This document shows positions 8,288 to 15,394 of a stretch of DNA of 32,211 nt, in pieces (position 1 is the stretch's first letter; every line of letters starts with the position of its first letter). The DNA comes from BRH-c25 sp041690515. GTDB taxonomy: Bacteria > Bacillota > Clostridia > Lutisporales > Lutisporaceae. Where the stretch lies: contig JAWLHF010000029.1 in assembly GCA_041690515.1 (NCBI GenBank), positions 1-32,211 on the forward strand. Direction: 5' to 3'. The translations under genes and the position numbers were made by a program. The notes under the pieces are model-generated. The model saw only the letters and a program-made list of their open reading frames with translations. It did not search any database and was not told the origin of the DNA.

Positions 8288-9161
8288 GACAGTTGGAGTA
8301 AGGTTTAAGAAGGCCGGCAAGATATATTATTTTGATCCGGGAGATCTGGAAATAAATATTGATGATAATGTTGTGGTAGAGACTGTCAGAGGTATAGAAT
8401 TTGGAAAAGCTGTCCTTGGAATAAGAGAGGTGCCTGAGACGGAAATAATAGCACCGCTTAAGAAGGTTCTGAGAGTTGCTACAGAAGAAGATAACAAGGT
8501 ATATGAGGAGAATAAGCAGAAGGAAAAGGAAGCATTTAACATATGCCTTCAGAAGATTAACCATCATAATCTTGGAATGAAGCTTATTGATGTGGAATAT
8601 ACCTTTGACAACAACAAAATCATATTCTACTTCACTGCAGATGGACGTGTGGATTTCAGAGAGCTTGTAAAGGATCTGGCTTCTGTTTTTAAGACCAGAA
8701 TTGAACTGCGTCAGATAGGAGTCAGGGACGAAGCAAAAATGATCAGCGGTATGGGACCTTGCGGTAAGAGCCTATGCTGCTCTACATTCCTGGGGGATTT
8801 TGCACCTGTTTCAATCAAAATGGCGAAGGAGCAGAATCTGTCACTGAATCCTACAAAGATTTCCGGTATCTGCGGCAGACTTATGTGCTGCCTTAAATAT
8901 GAGTATGAAACATACGAAAATGCAAGAAAATACATGCCTAAAGTCGGTGCATTGGTTGACACACCCGAAGGCCGCGGCGAGGTCGTAGAATCAAATATAC
9001 TTCTGGAAATGGTTAAGGTAAAACTGGAGCTGATGGAGGGTAATCTTAGGGTCATAAAGGATTTCCCTGTAAATGAGATAGTGCAGCTGAGACCAGGAAA
9101 GGATCTTGAGCCTGACATAGAAGGCGATATAGAGAATCTGGAGCAGCTTGAGGATAACTAA
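8280..9161 (+). CDS. ricT: RicT / PSP1 domain protein (YaaT)
   Basis: This 293-residue PSP1-domain protein is the orthologue of B. subtilis RicT (YaaT). There RicT forms the Ric complex with RicA and RicF, carries iron-sulfur clusters and modulates RNase Y-dependent mRNA maturation, competence, biofilm formation and sporulation. The diagnostic double cysteine motifs are present: CGKSLCC (Cys161, 166, 167) and CGRLMCC (Cys198, 203, 204). The N-terminus TVGVRFKKAGKIYYFDPG is typical. The start ATG at 8280 is chosen because GCGGAGG lies upstream and the family begins at this point; an in-frame ATG at 8241 would add 13 residues buried in holB. It ends the long operon that begins with fumarase or the PLP gene. 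Confidence 0.92.
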   Translation: MVKTVGVRFKKAGKIYYFDPGDLEINIDDNVVVETVRGIEFGKAVLGIREVPETEIIAPLKKVLRVATEEDNKVYEENKQKEKEAFNICLQKINHHNLGMKLIDVEYTFDNNKIIFYFTADGRVDFRELVKDLASVFKTRIELRQIGVRDEAKMISGMGPCGKSLCCSTFLGDFAPVSIKMAKEQNLSLNPTKISGICGRLMCCLKYEYETYENARKYMPKVGALVDTPEGRGEVVESNILLEMVKVKLELMEGNLRVIKDFPVNEIVQLRPGKDLEPDIEGDIENLEQLEDN

Positions 9162-9262
9162 GGTACAATTATATATTATTAAGTATAAAAGTTGAACAAA
9201 GGGTTTTATTTATGGAAGAATAGTGTTAAAATGTATTTGTAATTTATATAGGAGGTGTTACA

Positions 9263-9433
9263 ATGGCATATAAAATACAAGATACTTGCATAAGCTGCGG
9301 TGCATGTGAACCAGAGTGCCCAGTAAACTGCATAAGCCAGGGCGATGATAAATACGTTATAAATCCTGATGAGTGCATCGAATGTGGTGCATGTGCTAAC
9401 GTTTGTCCAGTTGACGCTCCGGTACAGGAATAA
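9263..9433 (+). CDS. 2[4Fe-4S] ferredoxin, clostridial type
   Basis: This 56-residue protein is a classic clostridial ferredoxin, a soluble low-potential electron carrier. It carries two complete CxxCxxCxxxCP cluster motifs: CISCGACEPECP near the N-terminus and CIECGACANVCP near the C-terminus, related by internal duplication. A strong ribosome binding site TAGGAGG (9250-9256) precedes ATG 9263. It is flanked by non-coding DNA upstream and its own terminator downstream, so it is probably monocistronic and highly expressed. A -10-like TAAAAT is at 9227-9232, without a convincing -35. Confidence 0.97.
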   Translation: MAYKIQDTCISCGACEPECPVNCISQGDDKYVINPDECIECGACANVCPVDAPVQE

Positions 9434-9440
9434 TAAAATT

Positions 9441-9468
9441 AAAAAAGACCGTAATGGTCTTTTTTCCA
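9441..9468 (+). terminator. Rho-independent terminator of the ferredoxin gene
   Basis: The stem AAAAAAGACC / GGTCTTTTTT (10 bp, 5-base loop) ends in a T run and lies seven bases after the ferredoxin stop codon. The A tract on the other arm would also allow some function in reverse. Confidence 0.9.
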
Positions 9469-9470
9469 TT

Positions 9471-9495
9471 TGTAGGGGCGCGCATTGCGCGTCCG
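9471..9495. repeat. GC-rich palindrome of the GTAGGGGCG type
   Basis: TGTAGGGGCGCGCATTGCGC and the following GTCCG form a nearly perfect palindrome (GGGCGCGCA / TGCGCGTCC, one G-T pair) that is far more GC-rich than its surroundings. Sequences beginning GTAGGGGCG with a palindromic core occur as dispersed intergenic repeats in various bacteria. Membership is a resemblance only. Confidence 0.45.
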
Positions 9496-9563
9496 ATTAA
9501 CGCATCTGAATAATAGATATAATGGGGGGCATGCCTCCTAATATTCTTGATAGAGGTAGTACC

Positions 9564-10304
9564 ATGGAAGAAATTGTAATGCAGGATGAAACAATTGATG
9601 ATCTGCAGAACGGATATAGAATAATACAGAAAAAGCACTCCTTCAGGTATGGTGTGGATGCCGTATTATTGGCTGACTTTGCTAATATTAAGCATACACA
9701 TTCTGTCATTGACCTGGGGACAGGCACAGGAATCATACCTATTTTGATATACTCAAAGAAAAAACCATCAGAAATAACTGCGGTGGAGATTCAGCAGGAA
9801 ATGGCAGAGATGGCTGAGCGGAGTGTGAAGCTTAATGGCCTTGACAGATACATCAAGGTGCTGTGTATGGATATGAAGGATACTCCAATACAATTGGGAA
9901 AGGCAAGATATGACTGTGTTATTACCAATCCGCCCTATGTAAAAAAGGAATGTGGGATAAACAATCCTTCCCAAACAAAAGCCATTGCCAGGTTTGAGAT
10001 AATGTGCAGCCTGCAGGATGTACTTTTTACGGCAAGGGAGTTATTAAAGCCGGGAGGAAAGCTGTTCATGGTGCACAGGACGGATCGGCTGGCAGATATC
10101 ATTTATGAAATGAGAAGCAGCAGTATTGAACCGAAAAGGATAAGGTTTGTACATCCATCCGTAGGCAAAAGGCCGAATTTGCTGCTGATTGAAGGTGCCA
10201 GAGGCGGGAACAAGGAGCTTAAGTTTATGGATCCTTTGTACATATATGATGAGAATGGACAATATACAGAAGAGATAAACAAAATATATGGGAGGATAAG
10301 ATGA
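9564..10304 (+). CDS. trmN6: tRNA1(Val) A37 N6-methyltransferase, TrmN6 (YabB) family
   Basis: This 246-residue SAM-dependent methyltransferase belongs to the TrmN6/YabB family, which N6-methylates A37 in tRNA(Val). The SAM motif I is VIDLGTGTGIIPILI and the catalytic motif IV is TNPPYVKK, whose NPPY is characteristic of N6-adenine and related amino-methyltransferases. The N-terminal DLQNGYRIIQKKHSFRYGVDAVLLADF is the family signature. ATG 9564 is chosen because GAGGTAG lies upstream and the encoded residues match the usual start; an in-frame ATG at 9522 would overlap a TATAAT that looks like a -10. The 3' end overlaps rsmI, as in Bacillus yabB-yabC. The exact target tRNA is inferred from the family. 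Confidence 0.87.
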   Translation: MEEIVMQDETIDDLQNGYRIIQKKHSFRYGVDAVLLADFANIKHTHSVIDLGTGTGIIPILIYSKKKPSEITAVEIQQEMAEMAERSVKLNGLDRYIKVLCMDMKDTPIQLGKARYDCVITNPPYVKKECGINNPSQTKAIARFEIMCSLQDVLFTARELLKPGGKLFMVHRTDRLADIIYEMRSSSIEPKRIRFVHPSVGKRPNLLLIEGARGGNKELKFMDPLYIYDENGQYTEEINKIYGRIR

Positions 10305-11146
10305 TGAACGGAACTTTGTACCTATGTGCAACCCCCATAGGAAATCTTGAGGATATAACCTTAAGATGCATCAGGGTGCTGGGAGAAGTGGACGTTATTG
10401 CAGCCGAGGATACCAGACAGACAGTCAAACTGTTGAATCATCTTAGTATAAAGAAGCCTATGGTCAGCTATCATGAGCATAACAAATTTGAAAAGGGCAT
10501 GGAGCTGATAGAGGTTTTGAAATCAGGCAAGAGTATAGCGTTGGTCTCTGATGCAGGTATGCCGGCAATATCAGATCCCGGGGAAGAGCTGGTCAGGATG
10601 TGCATTGATAACGATATTGATATCATACCATTGCCTGGGCCTACTGCTTCGTTGACAGCACTTATTGTGTCGGGGTTTTCCACAGCTAGATTTTGTTTTG
10701 AAGGCTTTCTTCCGTCGAATAAAAAAGAGAGAAGGGAAAGACTCCAAAAGCTCTCCACTGAGACAAGGACTATCATACTATATGAAGCTCCTCACCGTTT
10801 GTTGGATACATTGGGAGAAATAAAAGAACGGTTTGGAGATAGAAGGATATCCATTTCTAGGGAAATAACAAAAAAATTTGAAGAAACAGTGAGAACCGAT
10901 ATAAGCAATGCTATAGATATTTTTAAAGAACGAACTATAAAAGGTGAGTTTGTTTTGGTAATTGAAGGCATAGATGAGAAAGAACTTGTTGATATTGAAG
11001 CAAAGAAATGGGATAATATTACCATTGAAGAACACATAAAATTATATCTGAGACAGGGAATAGATAAAAAGGAAGCAATTAAAAAAGTAGCAGAGGATAG
11101 AAAGCTGCCCAAGAAGGAAATATATAAAATAGGGTGTAATATCTAA
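10304..11146 (+). CDS. rsmI: 16S rRNA (cytidine1402-2'-O)-methyltransferase
   Basis: This 280-residue protein is RsmI, which 2'-O-methylates C1402 in the decoding centre of 16S rRNA. It has the tetrapyrrole-methylase fold: N-terminal LYLCATPIGNLEDITLR, then EDTRQTVKLLNHL, the glycine-rich VSDAGMPAISDPGEELV, LPGPTASLTALIVSG, FEGFLPSNKKERRERL and YEAPHRLLDTL, all hallmark blocks. ATG 10304 (spacing eight from GGAGG at 10291-10295) is slightly preferred over ATG 10301. Translational coupling with trmN6 is likely because the stop and start overlap. Confidence 0.95.
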   Translation: MNGTLYLCATPIGNLEDITLRCIRVLGEVDVIAAEDTRQTVKLLNHLSIKKPMVSYHEHNKFEKGMELIEVLKSGKSIALVSDAGMPAISDPGEELVRMCIDNDIDIIPLPGPTASLTALIVSGFSTARFCFEGFLPSNKKERRERLQKLSTETRTIILYEAPHRLLDTLGEIKERFGDRRISISREITKKFEETVRTDISNAIDIFKERTIKGEFVLVIEGIDEKELVDIEAKKWDNITIEEHIKLYLRQGIDKKEAIKKVAEDRKLPKKEIYKIGCNI

Positions 11147-11203
11147 TTGTTTAGAATATTCAATGCTATTACCTGCCAGAGAATTTTGAAAGGAGGACAA
11201 AAT

Positions 11204-11398
11204 ATGAAATTCACAAAGGATATGACTGTAGGTGAAATACTGAGAACAAATCCTAAGACCGCAGAAGTTTTCATGAGATTTGGCATGCATTGCCTTGGCT
11301 GACCGGGTGCTACAGGTGAGTCTGTGGAACAGGCTGCTATGGTTCACGGTTTTGACGGAGATCAGATACTGGCTGAGTTGAATAAGGTTGAAGATTAA
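11204..11398 (+). CDS. DUF1858 redox-disulfide protein with in-frame UGA, candidate selenoprotein
   Basis: This is a 64-codon gene interrupted by one TGA (11300-11302) at codon 33. Reading through, both halves fit one small domain of the DUF1858 / hybrid-cluster-protein-associated redox disulfide family: MKFTKDMTVGEILRTNPKTA, then FGMHCLG-TGA-PGATGES, ending AELNKVED. Family members carry a CxxC motif here (GMxCLGCP), so the TGA replaces the second cysteine and would give a CxxU redox pair, Cys30-Leu-Gly-Sec33. The gene has an ideal ribosome binding site, AAAGGAGG at 11189-11196, and a strong terminator right after TAA. Hairpins follow the UGA directly. Alternatives are a nonsense mutation or a sequencing error in a Cys codon (TGC/TGT to TGA). 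The CxxU position, intact flanking frame and local structure favour selenocysteine. The biological role of the domain is not firmly established. Confidence 0.75.
11303..11337 (+). promoter_or_regulatory. Candidate bacterial SECIS hairpin after the in-frame UGA
   Basis: Two alternative hairpins can form. One pairs AGTCTG (11319-11324) with CAGGCT (11330-11335) around a TGGAA loop, with the loop starting 22 bases after the UGA and carrying two Gs; this fits the usual bacterial SECIS spacing and loop content. The other pairs CTACAG (11310-11315) with CTGTGG (11322-11327) around GTGAGT, extended by TG/CA and CC/GG below. Bacterial SECIS elements are loosely defined, so the structure supports but does not prove recoding. 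Confidence 0.5.
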
Positions 11399-11401
11399 AT
11401 A

Positions 11402-11429
11402 AAAAGGTTAGGATTAATCCTAACCTTTT
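11402..11429. terminator. Bidirectional terminator between the selenoprotein candidate and abrB
   Basis: A perfect 28-base palindrome (AAAAGGTTAGGATT and its complement) has an A tract on one side and a T tract on the other. It lies three bases after the plus-strand TAA and three bases before the end of minus-strand abrB, so it can serve both genes. Confidence 0.88.
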
Positions 11430-11432
11430 GTA

Positions 11433-11672
11433 TTACTTCTTAAATTCTTCCATACAAGCAGGACATATGTTTTTGCCTTTGTAGACAACAACATCCTTTG
11501 CATTTCCGCAGAATATACATGCCGGCTCATATTTCTTCAATATGATATGTTCACCGTCAACATAAATCTCCAAGGAATCTTTTTCCTCTATGTTAAGAGT
11601 TCTCCTCAATTCTATCGGAATTACAACCCTGCCAAGTTCGTCAACTTTCCTTACAATGCCTGTAGATTTCAA
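11433..11672 (-). CDS. abrB: AbrB family transition-state regulator with C-terminal Cys pairs
   Basis: This 79-residue protein begins with the AbrB DNA-binding domain, MKSTGIVRKVDELGRVVIPI and ELRRTLNI, nearly identical to B. subtilis AbrB in its swapped-hairpin region. The C-terminus differs from classical AbrB: two CxxC pairs (Cys52/Cys55 in CIFCG and Cys70/Cys73 in CPAC) suggest a small zinc-ribbon-like element. The start is TTG at 11672, preceded by GGGGGGAGAGG; it gives the canonical MKSTGIV start. AbrB proteins repress post-exponential genes and are themselves repressed by phosphorylated Spo0A. A promoter and Spo0A-type box lie just upstream. Confidence 0.92.
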   Translation of the reverse strand: MKSTGIVRKVDELGRVVIPIELRRTLNIEEKDSLEIYVDGEHIILKKYEPACIFCGNAKDVVVYKGKNICPACMEEFKK

Positions 11673-11706
11673 CTTACCTCTCCCCCCTTTACACCAATCA
11701 ACAAAT

Positions 11707-11714
11707 TTCGACAA
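11707..11714 (-). promoter_or_regulatory. Spo0A box (0A box) in the abrB leader
   Basis: TTGTCGAA on the minus strand matches the core Spo0A box (TGTCGAA) exactly. It sits about 10-18 bases downstream of the predicted abrB transcription start, the same position relative to the promoter as the Spo0A sites that repress abrB in B. subtilis. Confidence 0.7.
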
Positions 11715-11730
11715 CTTATACTACAATTAA

Positions 11731-11759
11731 ATGTTAACATTTATGACAATAAAAGTCAA
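11731..11759 (-). promoter_or_regulatory. abrB promoter with overlapping palindrome
   Basis: On the minus strand TTGACT (11759-11754), a 17-base spacer and TAACAT (11736-11731) form a SigA-type promoter. The -10 lies inside a perfect 14-base palindrome, AAATGTTAACATTT (about 11729-11742), which could be an operator. Confidence 0.65.
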
Positions 11760-11855
11760 TAGCATAGAATTGATAAAATAATAATTATTCACTACAAATT
11801 TTGATTCAACTGTTAATGTACTGTGAAATCTAACTTGAATGACATCGCATAAGGT

Positions 11856-12593
11856 TTAAGAATCATAATCGGTATCAAGGAAGTATTCACTGAGCCCTTC
11901 ATACACTGCTTTTGCCATAGCCTCCTGAAAATCTTCCCTTTTTAGCAAAATCTTCTCTTCAGGGTTGGTCATGTATCCGGTCTCTATAAGAACACCGGGT
12001 ATTTTTGTACTTCTTAATATGAAGAGATTCTCGGACAAGACTTTTGCTTTTAATTGATTATTTCCCAGTAGATCGTGGTAGACAGTTGTTTCTATGCGGT
12101 TCCCTATACATTTGGCCAATCTTCTGCCTTCATCAGATGCATAATAATAGAATATTATGGCTCCTTTTGTTCGTGGGTCGTTGCGGAAGCAGTTAGCATG
12201 TATGCTGACAAATACATTGGCACCGCTTCTGTCAATTATATCACGACGCCCATCCAGATCCCTCCGGTACCTGGAAGATTGCAGGTCGCTGCTGCCTTCA
12301 AGGGATATATCCCTGTCTCTTGTCATGATTACTTTAGATCCGTTGTCTTCAAGAATCTGCTTTAGCTTTATGGATATTCCAAGGTTGATGTCCTTTTCAT
12401 GGAAATTACCATTCAGTGAGGCGCCTCCGTCTACTCCGCCATGTCCCGGGTCCACGGCTACAATCACATCTGACATGGTGATAGATGTTTTGCAAATGTC
12501 TTTTTTGATGCAGCCCAGTGCTGAGAGAGCTAAAACTGCTAGAGCCACTGCTATTGAAAATGAGATTATTCCCTTGACTTTGTACATATTCAT
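11856..12593 (-). CDS. cwlD: N-acetylmuramoyl-L-alanine amidase CwlD
   Basis: This 245-residue zinc amidase of the Amidase_3 family matches CwlD, which removes peptide side chains during spore cortex synthesis so that muramic delta-lactam can form. The N-terminus is a hydrophobic export segment (about 6-27) ending SALGC, possibly a membrane anchor or an atypical lipobox. Zinc ligands and catalytic residues are visible: His51 in VDPGHGG, Glu66 in HEKDIN, His132 in SIHANC, and Glu204 in LIETGYMTN. The ATG at 12593 follows AAGGCGGG closely; ATG 12587 is an alternative. It is transcribed divergently from the Rieske oxidoreductase gene. General autolysin function is possible, but length and the lack of cell-wall-binding repeats favour CwlD. 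Confidence 0.85.
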   Translation of the reverse strand: MNMYKVKGIISFSIAVALAVLALSALGCIKKDICKTSITMSDVIVAVDPGHGGVDGGASLNGNFHEKDINLGISIKLKQILEDNGSKVIMTRDRDISLEGSSDLQSSRYRRDLDGRRDIIDRSGANVFVSIHANCFRNDPRTKGAIIFYYYASDEGRRLAKCIGNRIETTVYHDLLGNNQLKAKVLSENLFILRSTKIPGVLIETGYMTNPEEKILLKREDFQEAMAKAVYEGLSEYFLDTDYDS

Positions 12594-12726
12594 ACACCCG
12601 CCTTCATTCATCTTGTAGATTATATTCACTTTGCCAATGCATAATGTAGCAGGAATAATTTTGTATAAAAAGCAAACCATAGCTATTAGTTACAAAGAAA
12701 TGAATACTATAAGGAGTGAAGGATTA

Positions 12727-14295
12727 ATGGGAAAAACCAATGGGACTGATAGCTTGGGCTTTACGAAGCCTCCTGAACCGTATTGGATTGCAACCACTGA
12801 CAGAACCAGCTATCCAAGGCTGGAGAGTGATATAAAGGTGGATGTTGCAGTAATCGGTGGAGGCATTTCCGGCATTACCTGTGCATATTTGTTGAAAAAA
12901 GAAGGCTTGAAGGTAGCATTGATAGAAGCGGACAGAATCCTTCAGGGTACAACAGGACATACTACTGCAAAGATCACTTCACAGCATAGTCTCATATATA
13001 ACAGGATAAAGAACTACATGGGAGAGGAAAAGGCAAAGCAATATGCTGAAGCAAATGAAGCTGCCATCAGCACAATTTCCGGCTTGATAAAGCAGGAGGG
13101 AATAGAATGCGATTTTCACCGGGAACCTGCATATACTTTCACTCTTACTGACTCATATATACAGAAAATTGCTGACGAAGCAAGCACCGCAGCCAGTCTT
13201 GGGATAAAAGCCTCCTTCATGGAGGATATACCGCTTCCTTTTAAAGTAAAGGCAGCAGTAAGGTTTGATGATCAAGCCCGCTTTCATCCTCGTAAGTACC
13301 TGCTTGCACTGGCTCAAAAAGTTGATGGAGATGGAAGTGCAATATTTGAGCAATCAAGAGTGGTCGATATAGAGGAAGGCAATCCGCTTACTGTGACTAC
13401 AAAGCAAGGGAAAAAGGTAACTGCTGAAAATGTTGTCATTGCTTCTCACTTTCCATGCTATGACGGAAGGGGGTTTTATTTTGCCAGAATGTATCCCGAA
13501 CGGTCATATGTCCTTGCATTAAGGATAAAGGAAAAATTCCTGGGGGGTATGTATATTACAGCAGAAGATCCCGGCAGATCACTTCGTTCTCAGGAGCATG
13601 AAGGGGGAGAACTGCTTATAGTTGGAGGCGAGCATCACAAGACAGCTCATGGAACGAATTTTCACAAGCACTATGAGAATCTGGCGGAATTTGCCAGGAA
13701 ACATTATGAAGTGCAGGAATTGCTGTATAGATGGTCCACCCAGGATTATACCACTATTGACAAAGTGCCGTATGTGGGCAGACTCACATCGAAGATTCAG
13801 AATATATATGTGGCGACAGGCTTCAGAAAGTGGGGTATGACAAATGGCACAGCAGCGGCTGTGATAATAAAGGATCTGATTGTTAAAGGCGAGAACCCAT
13901 GGACTGATGTATATACTCCTTCAAGGTTCATTCCGAACCCGTCCATTACAAGCTTAATATCCATAAATGCTGATGTTGCTGCTAAGCTTGTCACAGGAAA
14001 ACTGAAACCTGTGCCACAAGATATAAATATTGCAAAGGGCGAAGCAGCAACGATAGAGATAGACGGCAATAAAATGGGTGTGTACCGCGATGAAAAAGGA
14101 CAGCTCCATACGGTTGATACTACCTGTACACATTTGGGCTGCGAGTTGAAGTGGAATGATGCGGAAAAGTCATGGGACTGTCCATGTCATGGATCAAGGT
14201 TCACTTATGAAGGTGAAATAATCGAAGGACCTGCAATAAATGAGCTTCAGCATGACAGTCATGAGAAGAACAAGATAGATCCCAATATAACTTAG
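12727..14295 (+). CDS. FAD-dependent oxidoreductase with C-terminal Rieske domain (YhfW-like)
   Basis: This 522-residue fusion has an N-terminal DAO-type FAD domain and a C-terminal Rieske [2Fe-2S] domain. The dinucleotide motif VAVIGGGISGITCAYLL lies at about 40-56, followed by GTTGHTTAKITSQH. The Rieske ligands are Cys467 and His469 (CTHLGC) and Cys485 and His488 (CPCHGS). The extra cysteines 472 and 487, which form a disulfide in high-potential Rieske proteins, are also present. ATG 12727 is chosen for its ribosome binding site AAGGAGTG; an in-frame ATG 96 bases upstream lacks one and overlaps the divergent cwlD promoter region. The architecture equals B. subtilis YhfW. Substrate is unknown; there is no signal peptide, so it is probably cytoplasmic. 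Confidence 0.88.
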   Translation: MGKTNGTDSLGFTKPPEPYWIATTDRTSYPRLESDIKVDVAVIGGGISGITCAYLLKKEGLKVALIEADRILQGTTGHTTAKITSQHSLIYNRIKNYMGEEKAKQYAEANEAAISTISGLIKQEGIECDFHREPAYTFTLTDSYIQKIADEASTAASLGIKASFMEDIPLPFKVKAAVRFDDQARFHPRKYLLALAQKVDGDGSAIFEQSRVVDIEEGNPLTVTTKQGKKVTAENVVIASHFPCYDGRGFYFARMYPERSYVLALRIKEKFLGGMYITAEDPGRSLRSQEHEGGELLIVGGEHHKTAHGTNFHKHYENLAEFARKHYEVQELLYRWSTQDYTTIDKVPYVGRLTSKIQNIYVATGFRKWGMTNGTAAAVIIKDLIVKGENPWTDVYTPSRFIPNPSITSLISINADVAAKLVTGKLKPVPQDINIAKGEAATIEIDGNKMGVYRDEKGQLHTVDTTCTHLGCELKWNDAEKSWDCPCHGSRFTYEGEIIEGPAINELQHDSHEKNKIDPNIT

Positions 14296-14486
14296 ATTCT
14301 ATAACTGCTTTATTTCAGCTTCATTTTGAGAACTTTTCACCAGTGGAAAGCAGTAATTATGATAAAAACGATCTCAAGGGTCAGATTTATACAAAAAATG
14401 ACACCATTGATATAATATATGGAGGAAATATGTAGAAATAAGAGAAACATCTTACATGTGGTCATATTTTTAAGGGGGGATCATAT

Positions 14487-15248
14487 GTGGGAGAGGTGAC
14501 GTTGGGGCTTGTCCAGATAAAATCTCAGAAAGGGGCAATCGGATATAATATAATCAGCATGTATAAATATTTGGAAGAATGCAGAAAAGAAGGTGTTGAG
14601 ATAGTTTGCTTTCCTGAAATGAACATTACAGGATACATAGACCCCAACGTATATCCTGATGCTGTCCTGTCGAGATACCATACCTCTATACAGCGGGTGG
14701 CTGACATGAGCTTCATATATCAGACCGTCATAATAGCCGGCTTTGCGGAGAAGAATCATCAGGGAAAGCCATATATAGCCCAGCTTGTTGCAAAGGATGG
14801 AAGGATAGCAGGCTGTTACAGGAAAAGGACCTTAAGCAGTGAAGAAGCCAAGTGGTATAGTCCGGGAACTGAAACACCAATATTTATGTATTTGGATAAA
14901 AATTTCGGGTTGGCTGCATGCTCGGATACTAATAACGAGAGGATTTTCAAAGAATATGCCGAAAGAGGTGCCTGTCTGGTTTTTGGAAGCGCTGCACCTG
15001 GGATATACGCCGAGGAGGGTAATGGTGAACGGAAGACGGATTTTGAATTATCCATAAGTGAATGCAAAAGCAAGTTTGGGCAATATGCTTCAGAAAATGA
15101 GATATACATAGCAGCAACTGCTCAGACTGGGTATAACTGTGGTGAGGATTGCTCCGGAGGAGGTTATGTTTTCACGCCAAAGGGTGATTGCATATATGAA
15201 ACTGAGAATTGCCAGGAAGGTATGCTGGTTGCAAAAATTCTGATCTGA
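14487..15248 (+). CDS. Carbon-nitrogen hydrolase (nitrilase superfamily)
   Basis: This 253-residue protein has the nitrilase-superfamily catalytic triad in order: Glu44 in CFPEMNITGY, Lys113 in CYRKRTL and Cys145 in AACSDTNNE. In most amidases of the superfamily the cysteine is followed by Tyr-Asp (CYD); here it is CSD, and the usual FPE that follows is absent (NERIFKEYAE), so the substrate may be unusual. The start is GTG at 14487 after AAGGGGGGA; an ATG two bases earlier is out of frame. The gene stands alone, with a hairpin-type terminator after it. Likely reaction is hydrolysis of an amide, nitrile or carbamoyl bond; the substrate cannot be deduced. Confidence 0.85.
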   Translation: MGEVTLGLVQIKSQKGAIGYNIISMYKYLEECRKEGVEIVCFPEMNITGYIDPNVYPDAVLSRYHTSIQRVADMSFIYQTVIIAGFAEKNHQGKPYIAQLVAKDGRIAGCYRKRTLSSEEAKWYSPGTETPIFMYLDKNFGLAACSDTNNERIFKEYAERGACLVFGSAAPGIYAEEGNGERKTDFELSISECKSKFGQYASENEIYIAATAQTGYNCGEDCSGGGYVFTPKGDCIYETENCQEGMLVAKILI

Positions 15249-15285
15249 GATGAATTAAAAGTCATAAAAAGAATACATAGATAAT

Positions 15286-15346
15286 GAGATAAAGCTTATA
15301 CTGTGATAAAATTATATTGTGATAAAACTACAGTAGGAGCTTTATT
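15286..15346 (+). terminator. Extended hairpin, probable terminator of the hydrolase gene
   Basis: ATAAAGCT (15286-15293) and TACTGT (15296-15301) pair with ACAGTA (15327-15332) and AGCTTTAT (15335-15342), followed by TTTT. The loop contains two copies of TGTGATAAAA. It ends about 50 bases before the peptidase T start, so it could also be part of that gene's leader. Confidence 0.5.
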
Positions 15347-15394
15347 TTGTTTATGGTTCAATCAGATTCAAATTATCAGATCAGGAGGATTTTT

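Noticed and set aside
11300..11302. TGA as a simple pseudogene mutation
   Set aside because: Not excluded, but placed second: the frame is intact on both sides, the codon falls exactly at the redox cysteine, and hairpins follow.
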